Made by a program: the position numbers and the translations under genes
NCBI GenBank assembly: GCA_910575475.1
Contig: CAJTGD010000003.1
Span: 124,001 to 188,000, forward strand
Length of the DNA stretch: 64,000 nt
Reading direction: 5' to 3'
Source of the DNA: Lachnospiraceae bacterium
GTDB lineage: Bacteria > Bacillota > Clostridia > Lachnospirales > Lachnospiraceae
Part shown: in pieces, positions 1 through 9,883 of the stretch
How the letters are laid out: each line of letters opens with the position of its first letter
Numbering within the stretch: the stretch's first letter is position 1
The notes under the pieces: model-generated
The model's input: only the letters and a program-made list of their open reading frames with translations
Told to the model about the DNA's origin: nothing
Database searches by the model: none

Positions 1-364
1 AAATACTGTGTCCTTCCCAAATCCCATCATATGTCTGAGATTGATTGTCAGATCCTTTTTCTTCCCTATTTCCAGTATCCATTTTGCACAGTTATCTCCG
101 CAGGTTGACGCATTGAATATTTTATCTGATTCATTCAGCATCAATAATAATGTTTTCACGCCCCCTGATAACCGCTCAGGCGGAATTTGTCCCAGAACCG
201 GACTGTTGATACATTCTCCGCTCAAAACCTCTGAATCATCAATGTCCCGGATCATCTCTTTTGCAAGTTCGGAATCAAACCACTCCGACCCATACGTATT
301 TTTAAAATATACGCTTGTATTATAAATGCTGTTCTCAACATCCCCCGTAAATAATTGTAAGCAT
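1..364 (-). pseudogene. DUF4869 family protein, 3' part cut by window edge, frameshifted near the start
   Basis: Reading the minus strand from 364, an ATG follows a good GGAGG site and encodes MLTIIYG, then hits a stop after a run of five G. If the run had four G the frame would continue as GDVENSIYNTSVYFKN and stay open to the window edge, with the DUF4869-like segments SPVLGQIPP, LSGGVKTLL and CGDNCAKWI. The family name is recalled from pattern, and its function is unknown. The single extra base lies in the C run at 342-346 of the plus strand. It may be a real frameshift, a phase-variable tract or a sequencing indel. The gene runs off the left edge, so its length is unknown. Confidence 0.6.
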
Positions 365-486
365 AAGATACCTCCTCATTTTTTCACAATGATAGTGATT
401 CTGAACGAACCTGTAACCACAATGCTTTTATGTGCATCCTCCTGACCGATCAGCGTAGTATTCAGCCGGGATGTGACACGGAACCA

Positions 487-2784
487 CTACGCTTCGATCG
501 TAACCTCCCCAAATGCTTTCAAAAACTGCTTCCTCCCATACCCTGCAAACTCTACTTCCACCATCATCTCATCTTCCGACACCAGGATTCCCTCCCCATA
601 CTTCGAGTGTCTTGCATGCTTCACGGCTGTTTTCTTCTCTTCCTCCTGCTCTCTTTTTTCCCGGATCTGTTCCTGAACCTCCCGGCGGAGCTGCTGCAGA
701 TTACTCCTCTTCTCCCCCTCACTGCGCAACTCCTCCCACTCCAAGAGGTGAGGCGGGAGCATCCGCAGATACCGGCTGTATTCCCCGGAAACCCTGGGCT
801 CTCCCGGGTTGGTATAGTAGGACAGTTCCAGTTCATCCTTCGCCCGGGTCATCCCCACGAAGAACAGTCTCCGCTCCTCTTCCTCCTGCTCCATACTCTG
901 GCTGTGAAGCGGGATCAGCCCCTGGTTCATCCCGATCAGGAATACAGTCTCAAATTCCAGCCCTTTTGATGCATGCAACGTCATCAGCTTCACAGTATCT
1001 CTGAGAAAAATAGCATTCCCGATTTCATCATGATTTCCTGTAAAATCACTCTCTTCCGTTTCTCCATCCCCGCTCAGCAGATTCACCCCATACAGCGCCG
1101 ACCGATTCACAAATTCCCTGGTTCCATCAATCAGTCCGCAGTCTTTTTCTCTGCAATATCGGCAGATTTTTTCCAGAAGCTTTAACACCAGCTTTTCATC
1201 CTCGTAATAGGAAGATGCCGTCGGATGTAGCGCTTCCTTCAATCCAAAATACGCAAATACCTCCGCTGCCCCGGGAACTGTTTCGCTTTTCTTCCATTCT
1301 TCCTGCTCCTGAAATTCCATCATCCTCCGGTACAGCAGAACACTGTCCCGTTTTTGTTCCTGAATGATCTTCTTCGCTTTCGCCCGGGTACACTTTTCCC
1401 CGTACTGCGGATCGGCAAGCACATCCATCCCCACCTGCCCATCCGCAGGATTGACAGAAAACCGCAGCACCCTGATCAGCCAGTCCAGTACCGGAATATC
1501 CCTGACAGTCTTCCGTACAGATACTTCATAGGGGATCTGCTGCCTCTCAAATACCTTTTCCAAAATCTCCGACTGTTTCTGCAACCGGTAAAATACCGCG
1601 ATCTCACCGTATGCCCTGCCGCTGTCATGAAGCGCGCGGATCCGCTCCGCCAGGTATTCCGCCTCCTGAAATGGATCATAGTGGTTCTTTACAATGATCT
1701 TTTCCCCTGTCTCCCGGCTGCTCTGGATTCCTGTGCCGGACTGCAGGAATCGGTTTGCCGCTTCCAGGATGGACGCACTGGAACGGTAATTGACAGGAAG
1801 GGACAGCTCCTTTGCCTGAAAACGATGTTTCAGAAGATAGAACATATTCTCCCCCGTTCCCCGCCAGCTATAGATCACCTGATTCGGATCCCCCACTGCA
1901 AACAGTCTGGTATCTTTCTCTTTCAGGGCTTCCAGAAATTCAATCTGCAGCGCATCGCTGTCCTGTACTTCATCCACGATGATCCATTGCGGATGCCAAA
2001 GCGATGCCGGCTTTTCCCCATATTCCCCCGGCAATTCCTTTGTCCGGCCTTCCCTGGTATATGACATTTCCTTTTCTGATACAGAATTCCCCGTTCTCCC
2101 GGCCAGCAGCAATTTTGTGCACACCCGCAGCAAATCGGAAAAAGACATTTTATTCTGCTGCTTCTTTTCCGCTTCCAGCAGCGGATACAGCAAAAACAGA
2201 TCGTCCTTATATCTGCTGCTTTCCTTGCCCCGCAGATATCCCTGATACTCCTGCTCCAGACGTTTTTTCAATCGGTTCTTGTACTTCACCTTCAGCTTTT
2301 GCGCCGCGATCACCTCCGCCGCCAGATCCGCCTCTTCATCCGGACTGATCACCGTGAACTCCCGGTTCCATCCCATCTGCTCCACGGGAAGCTGATTTTT
2401 CAGCAAATGCAGCGCCACACTGTGAAATGTACCGAATCCCCGCACCTGCTCCCCGGACAGGCCGTTTTCCTTTTTTCTCAGCCTGCCGATGATCTCATCC
2501 GCCGCCTTATTGGTAAACGTCAGAACAACCATCTCTTCTAACGGAACCGATTTTTCATAATGCAGATACAGGATTTTCGCGATCAGCACCGTGGTCTTCC
2601 CGCTGCCCACATTGGCATTCACAACACAAGACGGCGACTCGTCCAGCACCGCTTCCATCTGATATGGATTCAGATGCTTCCACTCTTCTTTAAAATCTGT
2701 CTTCATCACTTCTCGATTCTTTCTTTTTTCTGCATCAACAGGCAAGAAATCTTCCATGCGCGCGTTCATACCGATGCCCGGCAC
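487..2784 (-). CDS. UvrD/PcrA-like superfamily 1 DNA helicase
   Basis: This is an ATP-dependent 3'-5' DNA helicase of the UvrD/Rep/PcrA family, expected to act in DNA repair or replication restart. Visible motifs in order are Walker A (NVGSGKTT, about residue 60), motif II DEVQ (about 272), motif III GDPNQVIYSWRG, motif IV LPVNYRSS, motif V LHASKGLEFETVF and motif VI FVGMTRAKDEL. The last 45 residues (KYGEGILVSEDEMMVEVEF) resemble the Tudor-like tail of PcrA that contacts RNA polymerase. At 765 residues it is about the family length. The start is uncertain: the outermost codon is GTG at 2784 with no clear ribosome site, and ATG at 2706 (MKTDFKEEW) is a good alternative. A second helicase lies upstream on the same strand. 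Confidence 0.9.
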   Translation of the reverse strand: MPGIGMNARMEDFLPVDAEKRKNREVMKTDFKEEWKHLNPYQMEAVLDESPSCVVNANVGSGKTTVLIAKILYLHYEKSVPLEEMVVLTFTNKAADEIIGRLRKKENGLSGEQVRGFGTFHSVALHLLKNQLPVEQMGWNREFTVISPDEEADLAAEVIAAQKLKVKYKNRLKKRLEQEYQGYLRGKESSRYKDDLFLLYPLLEAEKKQQNKMSFSDLLRVCTKLLLAGRTGNSVSEKEMSYTREGRTKELPGEYGEKPASLWHPQWIIVDEVQDSDALQIEFLEALKEKDTRLFAVGDPNQVIYSWRGTGENMFYLLKHRFQAKELSLPVNYRSSASILEAANRFLQSGTGIQSSRETGEKIIVKNHYDPFQEAEYLAERIRALHDSGRAYGEIAVFYRLQKQSEILEKVFERQQIPYEVSVRKTVRDIPVLDWLIRVLRFSVNPADGQVGMDVLADPQYGEKCTRAKAKKIIQEQKRDSVLLYRRMMEFQEQEEWKKSETVPGAAEVFAYFGLKEALHPTASSYYEDEKLVLKLLEKICRYCREKDCGLIDGTREFVNRSALYGVNLLSGDGETEESDFTGNHDEIGNAIFLRDTVKLMTLHASKGLEFETVFLIGMNQGLIPLHSQSMEQEEEERRLFFVGMTRAKDELELSYYTNPGEPRVSGEYSRYLRMLPPHLLEWEELRSEGEKRSNLQQLRREVQEQIREKREQEEEKKTAVKHARHSKYGEGILVSEDEMMVEVEFAGYGRKQFLKAFGEVTIEA

Positions 2785-2820
2785 AAACGATCATGAAAAT
2801 TTACTGTTGAGCTTTTGCAA

Positions 2821-5634
2821 TCATATTTTTGTATAATGTCTCTGCAGCTTTTCTTTCCGCTTTTTGTTCTCTTCTGTATTCTCCTCCGCAATCACTTCCA
2901 CCCTCATATCAGAAGGACACTGTACATGCCTGAACAATAGATTCTCCAGCTCCTGCATGTTTTCCGGTTCCTCAATCCATGCTTTATAAAAGGAGCTCTT
3001 TACTGTCAGCATCAGACGGCCTCCGGACACTTCCACACGTTTTACGGTCTGCAGGAAGGCCGCGCCGTCTTCTCCATTTTGCACCGCATTTTCGCAAAGC
3101 TCTGCCCATTGTTCCGGCAATTTTGAAAATGCATATTCTTTTCGAACGATCGGCCGCTCCTTCTCCGCATATTTCCCGCCGTACTGAGGCGGTTCGCTCT
3201 TTTCTTTCAGATTTTTCAGCCCCCACAGTACCATGTTCTTATCCAGGCTGTAATCCCCCACGCAGGCAGGACAGCCATTTTCACAGGCGCACCCGCTGAC
3301 CATGCGGATGGCATTGTCAATGATCTGCGGCACCAGATCATAAATTTTTTCCGAATACCCCAGTCCGCCGTCATACCGGTCATAGATATACAGCGCAGCC
3401 TGCTGCCCGAACGCATTCGGCTCCTGAGAATGCGCCGAGCCGGACTGATATCCCTCCTCAGATTCTGTATTCAGAGGCATGATCTCATTGCCCAGGCACG
3501 CCGCTTCTTTCGGCGCACATTTATTTCCGGCATCTCCGGAGTCCTCCCGGAGCATCACGCCGCCGGAGATCACCGCGTCAATGTCCTCCCGTGCCGTCAT
3601 TGTAACCATCATAGCCGCATTCTTTATGGCATGGGAAATGCCTTCGAAATGGTCATTCAGCACCAGCTCCCCAGCCGCGTTCGGCAGCAGCAGGCTATGG
3701 TACACTTCGATCACATTCTGAGGAATCTCCATCCAGGTACTCTCGGTATCATAATCCTTATGCAGAACCTCCGGAAGCTGCACATATCCCAGGTTCTGAT
3801 GATTATGGAACTGCAGCTTCTTGAACATGTAGATCATTTCATTGATATTGATGTCCCCAAAATACACCCGTGTCCGCCCAAACTCCGTCTCTTCGAATAC
3901 CTGCAGGATCTTCGTATCCATTTCCCCGGCCGGAACCGTATAGTAATTTCCGGAAAATGGGACGGCTGCGGCAGTCCGGCTGACCAGATCCAGCGTCAGC
4001 ACCTCGTAAAGCGCTCCCTCATGCATATAGACCGCCCCCGGATGCAGTTCGTGATAGGCCTGGGATTCGTCCATTTCCGTGATCACTCTTGAACCGTATG
4101 GCTCCTGGATCTGCTGTCCGGATTCCCCGCTTTCATCCAGGATCAGCTTAAACCGCGTCTGATCCATATTCCGCAGGCTGTAATCCCCTGCCGGAAATGC
4201 CGGTCCGGCCCAGGCGAAGCGTCCCGAAATCGATTTTACCTCTTCCGCGTTCAGCAGCACCGGAAGGATCTCCCCCAGGTCCGGAAACAGTCCGATATCA
4301 TCCATCGTCAGCGGCATTTCCGCCGCAGCCGCACGGACATGGGACAGCTCGATCAGCAGATTGTTCGGATCCACAATGGCATTTTCGCTCTGCATGGAAA
4401 AGAGCCATTCCGGATCGACCGCAATGTACTGGTCAAAGGGCTGGTTCGCAAGGATCAGATAGTTGACGCACTTTTCCCCGTTTCTCCCGGCCCGCCCGGT
4501 CTGCTGCCAGAAGGAAGCCCGGGTTCCCGGATAGCCGGCAAGCACCGTGGAATCCAGCTTCCCAATGTCGATACCCAGCTCCAGCGCATTGGTCGAGACC
4601 AGTCCGGACAGCTCCCCTTCCAGCATCTTCCGCTCGATTTCTTTTCGTTCCAACGGCGTATATCCGCCCCGGTAACCTGCGATCCGGCTGCTTCCTCCGT
4701 TCCCCCAAAATGCGGCCATATCCAGCTTGTCCCTGGTTTCCTTTAAAATGACCTCCACGTTTCTCCGTGATCTCGCAAATGCAATGAAATTCCGCTCGTT
4801 TTCCACCAACCGGCAGACCACCTCCGACGCAATGGACGAAGCCGACTTTCTCCCGTATATCTTGTCATGGGAGCCTTTGATCAGGGGAGGCTGAATGATC
4901 CGGTATTCCTTTTCCGGAGCCGGAGAACCATCCTGATCGATCAGCACAAACGAGGCCCCGCAGATCAGTTCCGCCAGCTCCACCGGATTTGCAATGGTAG
5001 CCGAACTGCACAGAAACTGCGGCGCGGACTGATAATAATTGCAGATCCGTTTCATACGGCGGAAGAGATTGGTCAGGTGTGCGCCGAAGGCCCCCCGGTA
5101 GCTGTGCAGTTCATCGATCACTATGTATTTCAGATTGGAAAAAATAAAATCGAATCCGTATTTGCTGTGGTTCGGAAGAAACGCAGAGTTCAGCATTTCC
5201 GGATTGGTCAGGATGATATTGGCGCTTTTGCGGATCCGACTGCGCTCTGCCGGCGCGGTGTCGCCGTCGTATACCCCTGCCGAGATCCGCCCCGGGCCGA
5301 AGTATTCCAGGATCGGCTGTATCGCCCGGTACTGGTCGCTGGCAAGCGCCTTGGTAGGATAGATAAACACCGCTCTTGTCAGCGGGTTTTCCAGAATCCG
5401 CTGCAGAACCGGCAGAAGGAAGCTGAGTGTCTTGCCGCTGGCGGTTGAGGTTGTGATGACCGCGTTTGCGCCGCACATAGCTGTCTCATACATCTCCGCC
5501 TGATGGGTATAGAGCCGGGGGATGCCGCGTGTATTCAGATATTCTCGAATCTCCCTGCACAGAAAATCCGGGAAATCCGCATAAGCGGCAGATTTTTCCG
5601 GAATGATCTTTCTGTAGATTATCAGGTTGTCCAT
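2821..5634 (-). CDS. DEAD-box helicase with C-terminal DUF1998-type zinc domain (MrfA/YprA-like)
   Basis: This is a superfamily 2 helicase of the type of Bacillus subtilis MrfA, which acts in repair of mitomycin C damage. The N-terminal half shows Walker A (TASGKT, about 65), DELH (about 185), SAT (CSSATIANP), and then STNALELGIDIG and QQTGRAGR in the second RecA lobe. Near residue 790 a cluster of four cysteines (CACENGCPACVGDY) marks the DUF1998 metal-binding module. At 937 residues it is longer than MrfA (about 750), mostly through extra sequence in the second half. GGGGAGG lies just before the ATG. No MrfB-like exonuclease gene is next to it here. The UvrD-like gene follows 36 bases downstream and may be cotranscribed. 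Confidence 0.88.
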   Translation of the reverse strand: MDNLIIYRKIIPEKSAAYADFPDFLCREIREYLNTRGIPRLYTHQAEMYETAMCGANAVITTSTASGKTLSFLLPVLQRILENPLTRAVFIYPTKALASDQYRAIQPILEYFGPGRISAGVYDGDTAPAERSRIRKSANIILTNPEMLNSAFLPNHSKYGFDFIFSNLKYIVIDELHSYRGAFGAHLTNLFRRMKRICNYYQSAPQFLCSSATIANPVELAELICGASFVLIDQDGSPAPEKEYRIIQPPLIKGSHDKIYGRKSASSIASEVVCRLVENERNFIAFARSRRNVEVILKETRDKLDMAAFWGNGGSSRIAGYRGGYTPLERKEIERKMLEGELSGLVSTNALELGIDIGKLDSTVLAGYPGTRASFWQQTGRAGRNGEKCVNYLILANQPFDQYIAVDPEWLFSMQSENAIVDPNNLLIELSHVRAAAAEMPLTMDDIGLFPDLGEILPVLLNAEEVKSISGRFAWAGPAFPAGDYSLRNMDQTRFKLILDESGESGQQIQEPYGSRVITEMDESQAYHELHPGAVYMHEGALYEVLTLDLVSRTAAAVPFSGNYYTVPAGEMDTKILQVFEETEFGRTRVYFGDININEMIYMFKKLQFHNHQNLGYVQLPEVLHKDYDTESTWMEIPQNVIEVYHSLLLPNAAGELVLNDHFEGISHAIKNAAMMVTMTAREDIDAVISGGVMLREDSGDAGNKCAPKEAACLGNEIMPLNTESEEGYQSGSAHSQEPNAFGQQAALYIYDRYDGGLGYSEKIYDLVPQIIDNAIRMVSGCACENGCPACVGDYSLDKNMVLWGLKNLKEKSEPPQYGGKYAEKERPIVRKEYAFSKLPEQWAELCENAVQNGEDGAAFLQTVKRVEVSGGRLMLTVKSSFYKAWIEEPENMQELENLLFRHVQCPSDMRVEVIAEENTEENKKRKEKLQRHYTKI

Positions 5635-5711
5635 CGCTGTTCCTCCCCTTATTCTCGCCCAACGTCATTTCACAATTCCCTGTTCTACCGGTACAATCGG
5701 ATTGTCGGCAA

Positions 5712-6353
5712 TCATAATATGATTCGGTCCCAGTTCTTCCATTCACCGTCAATCGCATCGCTTATTTTATTCAGGATGCCGCTCATAGCAGCCGGAATTT
5801 CTCGTGTTTCCGGCAGCGATGCATTTACAATAATGTCAACCTGTGTACCGTCAAAGGGCATACTGTATTTTTGATTCATAGCCAGAAAGCCTTTGGAATG
5901 GGAAAGCATTTCCGTTGTCGGGATAAATACGGATTGGATATTGAGTCCCAGCCATTCGTCATAATGGAAAATCCCGTTATGAGAAAGGCTGTCCTCAAAA
6001 CTGTGCTCTCCGTCAGAAATCTTATAATAACAAAAATCTTCCTTATTCGTCGTGTTCTTTAACGCTTCGTTATCTTTCAGTTTATCTGAGAAAAAATGCA
6101 GCAAACGATTTGTCTTTCTTTCATCCGTCTGTTCATTGGACCATTGGGTGGCTGCATAGATCATCTTAAGCAATGTGGTCTTTCCCACTCCATTTTCGCC
6201 GATCAAAACATTGATTCCATCGCAAAATTCCAGTTGGAATGCATCGCGGAGCACATCCCCTGCTTTTATTCCGGTCTTGCAATCATCATTCTGATTTCTC
6301 CACTGCCGTCTAAATACCATAACATTCATGACTTCGATTGACTTAATTGCCAT
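5712..6353 (-). pseudogene. Truncated AAA/ABC-type ATPase (N-terminal half only)
   Basis: The protein opens with an ABC/SMC-like N-terminal ATPase segment: a short beta region, then Walker A GENGVGKTTLL at about residues 53-63. It runs for 213 residues and stops. The signature, Walker B and C-terminal switch expected in AAA_15/AAA_21-type overcoming-lysogenization-defect-like ATPases are all absent. Just past the stop, another frame (MIADNPIVPVEQG) remains open to about 5667, which suggests a frameshifted or deleted tail. GGAGG precedes the ATG at a normal distance. Such ATPases often belong to defence islands (OLD/Gabija-like) or restriction systems, but no partner gene is left here. I read it as a decaying remnant. 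Confidence 0.6.
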
Positions 6354-6624
6354 ATATACCAGCCTCCATCTGTTTCCCAGAAACTGTTGGGAAATATCTT
6401 AATATCTGTGTAAATACATTGCTGTTCACATAGTGTCGTACACTCGCCGCACGGCATCCGGCCAGAGTGTAAACAATAACGTAAATACGGAGCAGATATT
6501 AAAATTATATCATATGCCTCCCCGCTTGTGTGAAAATATTTTGTCATTCAGAAAAAGTCCATCTGCCCTCTCCGCCCCATCACTGCATTGACCAGATGCC
6601 ATACAGCGAATGCACGGCACCGTG

Positions 6625-8109
6625 TCAACCTGATCGAGATTTCTGCGGGAACTCCCCGTCCACCGCCGTCTGCGCCGGCCCGTCGATCAGTCTTCCCCGA
6701 TAGTCAAACCTGGATCCATGGCACGGGCAGTCCCAGCTTTTCTCATCCGGGTTCCAGGTCAGCTGACAGCCCATGTGGGGACATTTTACGGACACTGCAA
6801 ATACCTGACCATCCTCCGCTTTATAGACTCCAGCCTTTTCCCCGTGGTACTCTACCACCCCGCCGTGTCCCGGTTTTAACTGGTCCAGCTTTTCCTTCGG
6901 AGGAATCAATTTTTGTTTCAATAAATTCGCTGCCGCATAGGTTCCTTCCGTAAGAAAGGGTTTCGCGGACGTCACAAGATGAAGTCTCTGGGGAGAAAAT
7001 ACCTCCCCGCATGGATTTTCCCGTCTGCAGATCTGATCTGTGAGCAGCACAGCGGCGGCCATAGACGAAGTCATCCCCCACTTTCCGAATCCTGTTGCTA
7101 CAAACCAATCCTCCGTCTTCCTTCCAAACTGTCCGATATAGGGAATCCCGTCCAATGTCATGCAGTCCTGTGCGGACCAGGGAATCACATTTTCTTCTTT
7201 GTTCCAGCACTTTTCCGGCCAATACATTTCCGCCTGATGCAGCAGAAATTCATACTGCCCTCCCATGGGATTTTCCCCGGTCCTGTGGTTTCCACCTCCC
7301 AGCAGCAGCATGTCCCCGGCAGGCCGGAAGGACAGCCCGTCCCGGTCAATGCCAAGGTACATCCCATGCAGGGTCTGCGCTTCTTTCAATGCCAAGACAT
7401 AACTCCGTTCCTGGTGCATCCGCAGGAAATAATACCCGGGCCGGTTGACAAATGGATAATGGCAGGCAAATACTACCTTTTCCGCCTCCACGGTCCCCCT
7501 GCTTGTTGTCAAAAGGTGCGGCTTCATCCGCAGCACCTTTGTTTTCTCATAAACCTGGAGATTTTCCGCAATGGCCTGGAGAAATTTCAGCGGGTGAAAA
7601 CATGCCTGATCATAACAGAACAACGCTTCCTCCACTGCAAACGGAAGGTCTGTCCTTTTTTTCAGTTCTACCGGCAGCCCCAGCTCCTTTGCCGCATAGT
7701 ATTCGTCCCGCAGCGTCCTGCCGTTTTCCTTCGTATACAGACAGGCCGGACATTCCTCCCAGTCGCAGTCGATCTTATATTTGTCAGTCAGGATCTTGTA
7801 CCGCCTGATCGCCTCCTGATTGATCTTCGCGTATTGCTCCGCCTGTTTTTTGCCCGCGCATTTCATAAGCTTCTGGTAGATCAGGCCGTGCTGTGACGTC
7901 ACCTTTGCCGTTGTATGCCCGGTCTGTCCGCTCCCGATCCGGTCCGCCTCCAGAACGACGCACTGCCGCCCGCTCTGCTCCAGAAAATGAGCCGTCAGTA
8001 TCCCGGCCAGCCCGCCTCCTACGATTGCAATATCCGTGCTGATATTTCCAGGCAGCTCCGGCCTCGCCGGTATGGCTGTGGACCGCTGCCAGATTGATTC
8101 CCTATGCAT
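6625..8109 (-). CDS. FAD-dependent oxidoreductase fused to a C-terminal Rieske [2Fe-2S] domain
   Basis: The N-terminal region is a DadA-like flavoprotein fold with the dinucleotide-binding motif VGGGLAGILTAHFLE (about residues 30-44) and the ADP-ribose-contacting ending VVLEADRIGSG. The last 70 residues form a Rieske domain with ligand boxes CPHMGC and CPCHGS. At 494 residues it matches the known class of fused FAD/Rieske oxidoreductases in Firmicutes. Its substrate is unknown; the family includes enzymes acting on amines or amino acids, with electrons passed through the iron-sulfur cluster. It stands alone between unrelated genes. No signal peptide is seen, so it is probably cytoplasmic. Confidence 0.88.
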   Translation of the reverse strand: MHRESIWQRSTAIPARPELPGNISTDIAIVGGGLAGILTAHFLEQSGRQCVVLEADRIGSGQTGHTTAKVTSQHGLIYQKLMKCAGKKQAEQYAKINQEAIRRYKILTDKYKIDCDWEECPACLYTKENGRTLRDEYYAAKELGLPVELKKRTDLPFAVEEALFCYDQACFHPLKFLQAIAENLQVYEKTKVLRMKPHLLTTSRGTVEAEKVVFACHYPFVNRPGYYFLRMHQERSYVLALKEAQTLHGMYLGIDRDGLSFRPAGDMLLLGGGNHRTGENPMGGQYEFLLHQAEMYWPEKCWNKEENVIPWSAQDCMTLDGIPYIGQFGRKTEDWFVATGFGKWGMTSSMAAAVLLTDQICRRENPCGEVFSPQRLHLVTSAKPFLTEGTYAAANLLKQKLIPPKEKLDQLKPGHGGVVEYHGEKAGVYKAEDGQVFAVSVKCPHMGCQLTWNPDEKSWDCPCHGSRFDYRGRLIDGPAQTAVDGEFPQKSRSG

Positions 8110-8420
8110 GCCGCTGCACCTCTCTTATATGATCGTCTGTTACCGTCTTCCATTTGGAACTGCCAGCCTCACAATAGTATAAAAGATCGGCTGACAGCCT
8201 TTCCGTTTAGCATGCGCGGATTTCCATAAAATATGTCACTGAAACTGTAAAAATTCCGCCTGTGTGGTTGAATGTGCTAACAGGATCGTGCCATATGACA
8301 CGGGAATATCCATTCGTAAACACCGTGAAATTCCTTGTTGAAATCCTGTGAACAGCTGTACTATAATCTAAGAGGAGCATTGCTGATCGCAGTACGTACA
8401 AAAAAACAGGGAGCTGAACC
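8110..8420. other. Intergenic region between divergent genes
   Basis: These 311 bases separate the start of the FAD/Rieske gene (leftward) from the HD-domain gene (rightward). The only clear signal is the promoter at 8338-8367 for the rightward gene. An open frame on the minus strand (8207-8422) is rich in unlikely residues, has no ribosome site and overlaps that promoter, so I do not call it. Confidence 0.6.
8338..8367 (+). promoter_or_regulatory. Sigma-A-type promoter of the HD-domain gene
   Basis: TTGAAA at 8338-8343 and a perfect TATAAT at 8362-8367 are separated by 18 bases, 54 bases before the start codon. Confidence 0.75.
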
Positions 8421-9188
8421 ATGATAAATTATACATTTGCCAGAGAAATTTTTGAATCCTACTTAAATGATTATGACCGCGCGGATGACAAGGTCCGTTT
8501 AAAGATCATCCATACCTACGGCGTTGTGGGGCAAGCCGCGGGTATTGCCCGACGGATGCGGCTTTCCGATGAAGATACAGAACTGACGAAGCTGATCGCC
8601 CTCCTCCATGATCTGGGCCGTTTTGAACAGCTTCGGCGTTTTGACAGCTTCGAGCCTGATACGATGGACCATGCGGCCTATGGAGTGCAGGTGCTCTTTG
8701 AGGAACACAGGATCCGAAAATTCCTGCCGGAAAACACCTGGGACCCCATTATCCGTACCGCCATTGCAAAGCACAGCGATTACTGCCTATCCGGTGTGAC
8801 CGATACCAGGACTCTGCTCCACGCCCGGATCATTCGTGACGCAGACAAGCTGGACAACTGCCGGGTAAAGCTGGCCGATGCCACGGAAACATTTCTCGGG
8901 GCTTCCCCGGAAGAAATCGGGGCGCAGGAGATCACTCCCGCGATCTATGCTTCTATATTCCGAAACCAGTGCATCCTCTCCGCAGACCGCAAGACTCTGA
9001 TGGATTATTGGGTCTCGTATATTGCCTATTTTTTTGATATTAACTTTCGGGAAAGTATGGATATTATTGTAGAAAATGATTATATCTCCAGGATCATCCG
9101 ACGGATTCCCTATTCGAATCCGAACACGGCGAAACAGATGAATGAGATTGAACATTATGTAAAAAACTATGCGGAAAGGTTTTCCTAA
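8421..9188 (+). CDS. HD-domain phosphohydrolase
   Basis: This is a 255-residue metal-dependent phosphohydrolase of the HD superfamily. The motif LLHDLGRF at about residues 64-71 supplies the paired His-Asp ligands. Further candidates are the H of HAAYG (about 91), the H of AKHSDY (about 117) and the D of RDADKLDN (about 140), in the order expected for HD ligands. The substrate (nucleotide, cyclic nucleotide or other phosphate ester) cannot be told from sequence. It is monocistronic, with its own promoter upstream and a hairpin terminator about 30 bases after the stop. The ribosome site is GGGAG. Confidence 0.85.
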   Translation: MINYTFAREIFESYLNDYDRADDKVRLKIIHTYGVVGQAAGIARRMRLSDEDTELTKLIALLHDLGRFEQLRRFDSFEPDTMDHAAYGVQVLFEEHRIRKFLPENTWDPIIRTAIAKHSDYCLSGVTDTRTLLHARIIRDADKLDNCRVKLADATETFLGASPEEIGAQEITPAIYASIFRNQCILSADRKTLMDYWVSYIAYFFDINFRESMDIIVENDYISRIIRRIPYSNPNTAKQMNEIEHYVKNYAERFS

Positions 9189-9218
9189 CCCGGAGGAACC
9201 AGAAAAGCTCTTGAAAAG

Positions 9219-9245
9219 ATTTCCAACTGCAGGGTTGGAAATTTC
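9219..9245 (+). terminator. Hairpin terminator after the HD-domain gene
   Basis: Nine-base arms ATTTCCAAC and GTTGGAAAT enclose a six-base loop and are followed by TTC TTTG. The hairpin also lies downstream of the leftward prepilin peptidase, so it could act in both directions. Confidence 0.6.
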
Positions 9246-9346
9246 TTTGCCGCTTTGTGCAAGAAATTGCTTCTAAATTTAAACTGCGCTTTCGTCACGT
9301 ATAGGAACGGTGTTCCGAATATCAGCATATCCGGAACACCTCATGA

Positions 9347-9856
9347 TCAAAAAAATATGGAAATCATCGGATCTCCCCACAGAACTGCAGCAGCCATGCC
9401 CGCACACAGGAACGGCCCGAAAGCGATCCGGGTCTTTCGGTCTGCTTTTTTTATGAACAGCAGCCAGCTCCCATACGCCGCCCCCAAAAATACCGCAATC
9501 CCCAGTGCCAGCAGGCTGTATCTCCACCCCAGGAATCCACCGCAGGCCGCCATGAGCTTTATATCCCCTCCGCCGAAAGCTCCCGGTACACACAATGTAA
9601 GCACCAGAAGCAAAAGGCTGGCGGAACACATGCCAAACAGCCGGTTCGGCAATCCGATCTCCGGAAAAAGAGGAATGGAAAACAGACTGACACCCAGTAC
9701 GGCAAGCACAAGCTTATCCGGGATTGTCCTTGTTTTTCCATCGGTCCATGCCGCTGCCGTCAGCACACCAAAAAACAGACACAGTATCGCGGCTCTTCCC
9801 GCAGGATACCATCGCTGTACAAACAGATCTGAATTTAAAATAAAATGATTGATCAA
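9347..9856 (-). CDS. A24 family prepilin peptidase (short form)
   Basis: This is a membrane aspartyl protease of the type IV prepilin peptidase/TadV family. The two catalytic aspartates are in TDGKTRTIPD (about residue 39) and GGGDIKL (about 95). Between and after them lie about five or six hydrophobic segments. At 169 residues it is the short form without the N-terminal methyltransferase domain of PilD/ComC. The start is TTG with GGGAGAA upstream. No pilin or Flp genes are visible in the window, so the substrate must be encoded elsewhere. Confidence 0.85.
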   Translation of the reverse strand: MINHFILNSDLFVQRWYPAGRAAILCLFFGVLTAAAWTDGKTRTIPDKLVLAVLGVSLFSIPLFPEIGLPNRLFGMCSASLLLLVLTLCVPGAFGGGDIKLMAACGGFLGWRYSLLALGIAVFLGAAYGSWLLFIKKADRKTRIAFGPFLCAGMAAAVLWGDPMISIFF

Positions 9857-9883
9857 ACGTAATTCTCCCTAAGCTTTCCAAAA

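Noticed and set aside
365..486. Open frame directly after the UvrD stop, in the same phase (RLNTTLIGQEDAHKSIVVTG and onward), ending before the DUF4869 gene
   Set aside because: It has no ATG and no well-placed start and only about 36 codons. It could be a remnant or chance; I could not support a gene.
6326..6547. Leftward 73-codon frame upstream of the truncated ATPase
   Set aside because: Its composition is rich in Cys, Trp and Tyr without pattern, it overlaps the ATPase start in another frame, and it has no ribosome site.
8207..8422. Leftward 71-codon frame before the HD-domain gene
   Set aside because: It covers the clear promoter of the HD gene and has no ribosome site.
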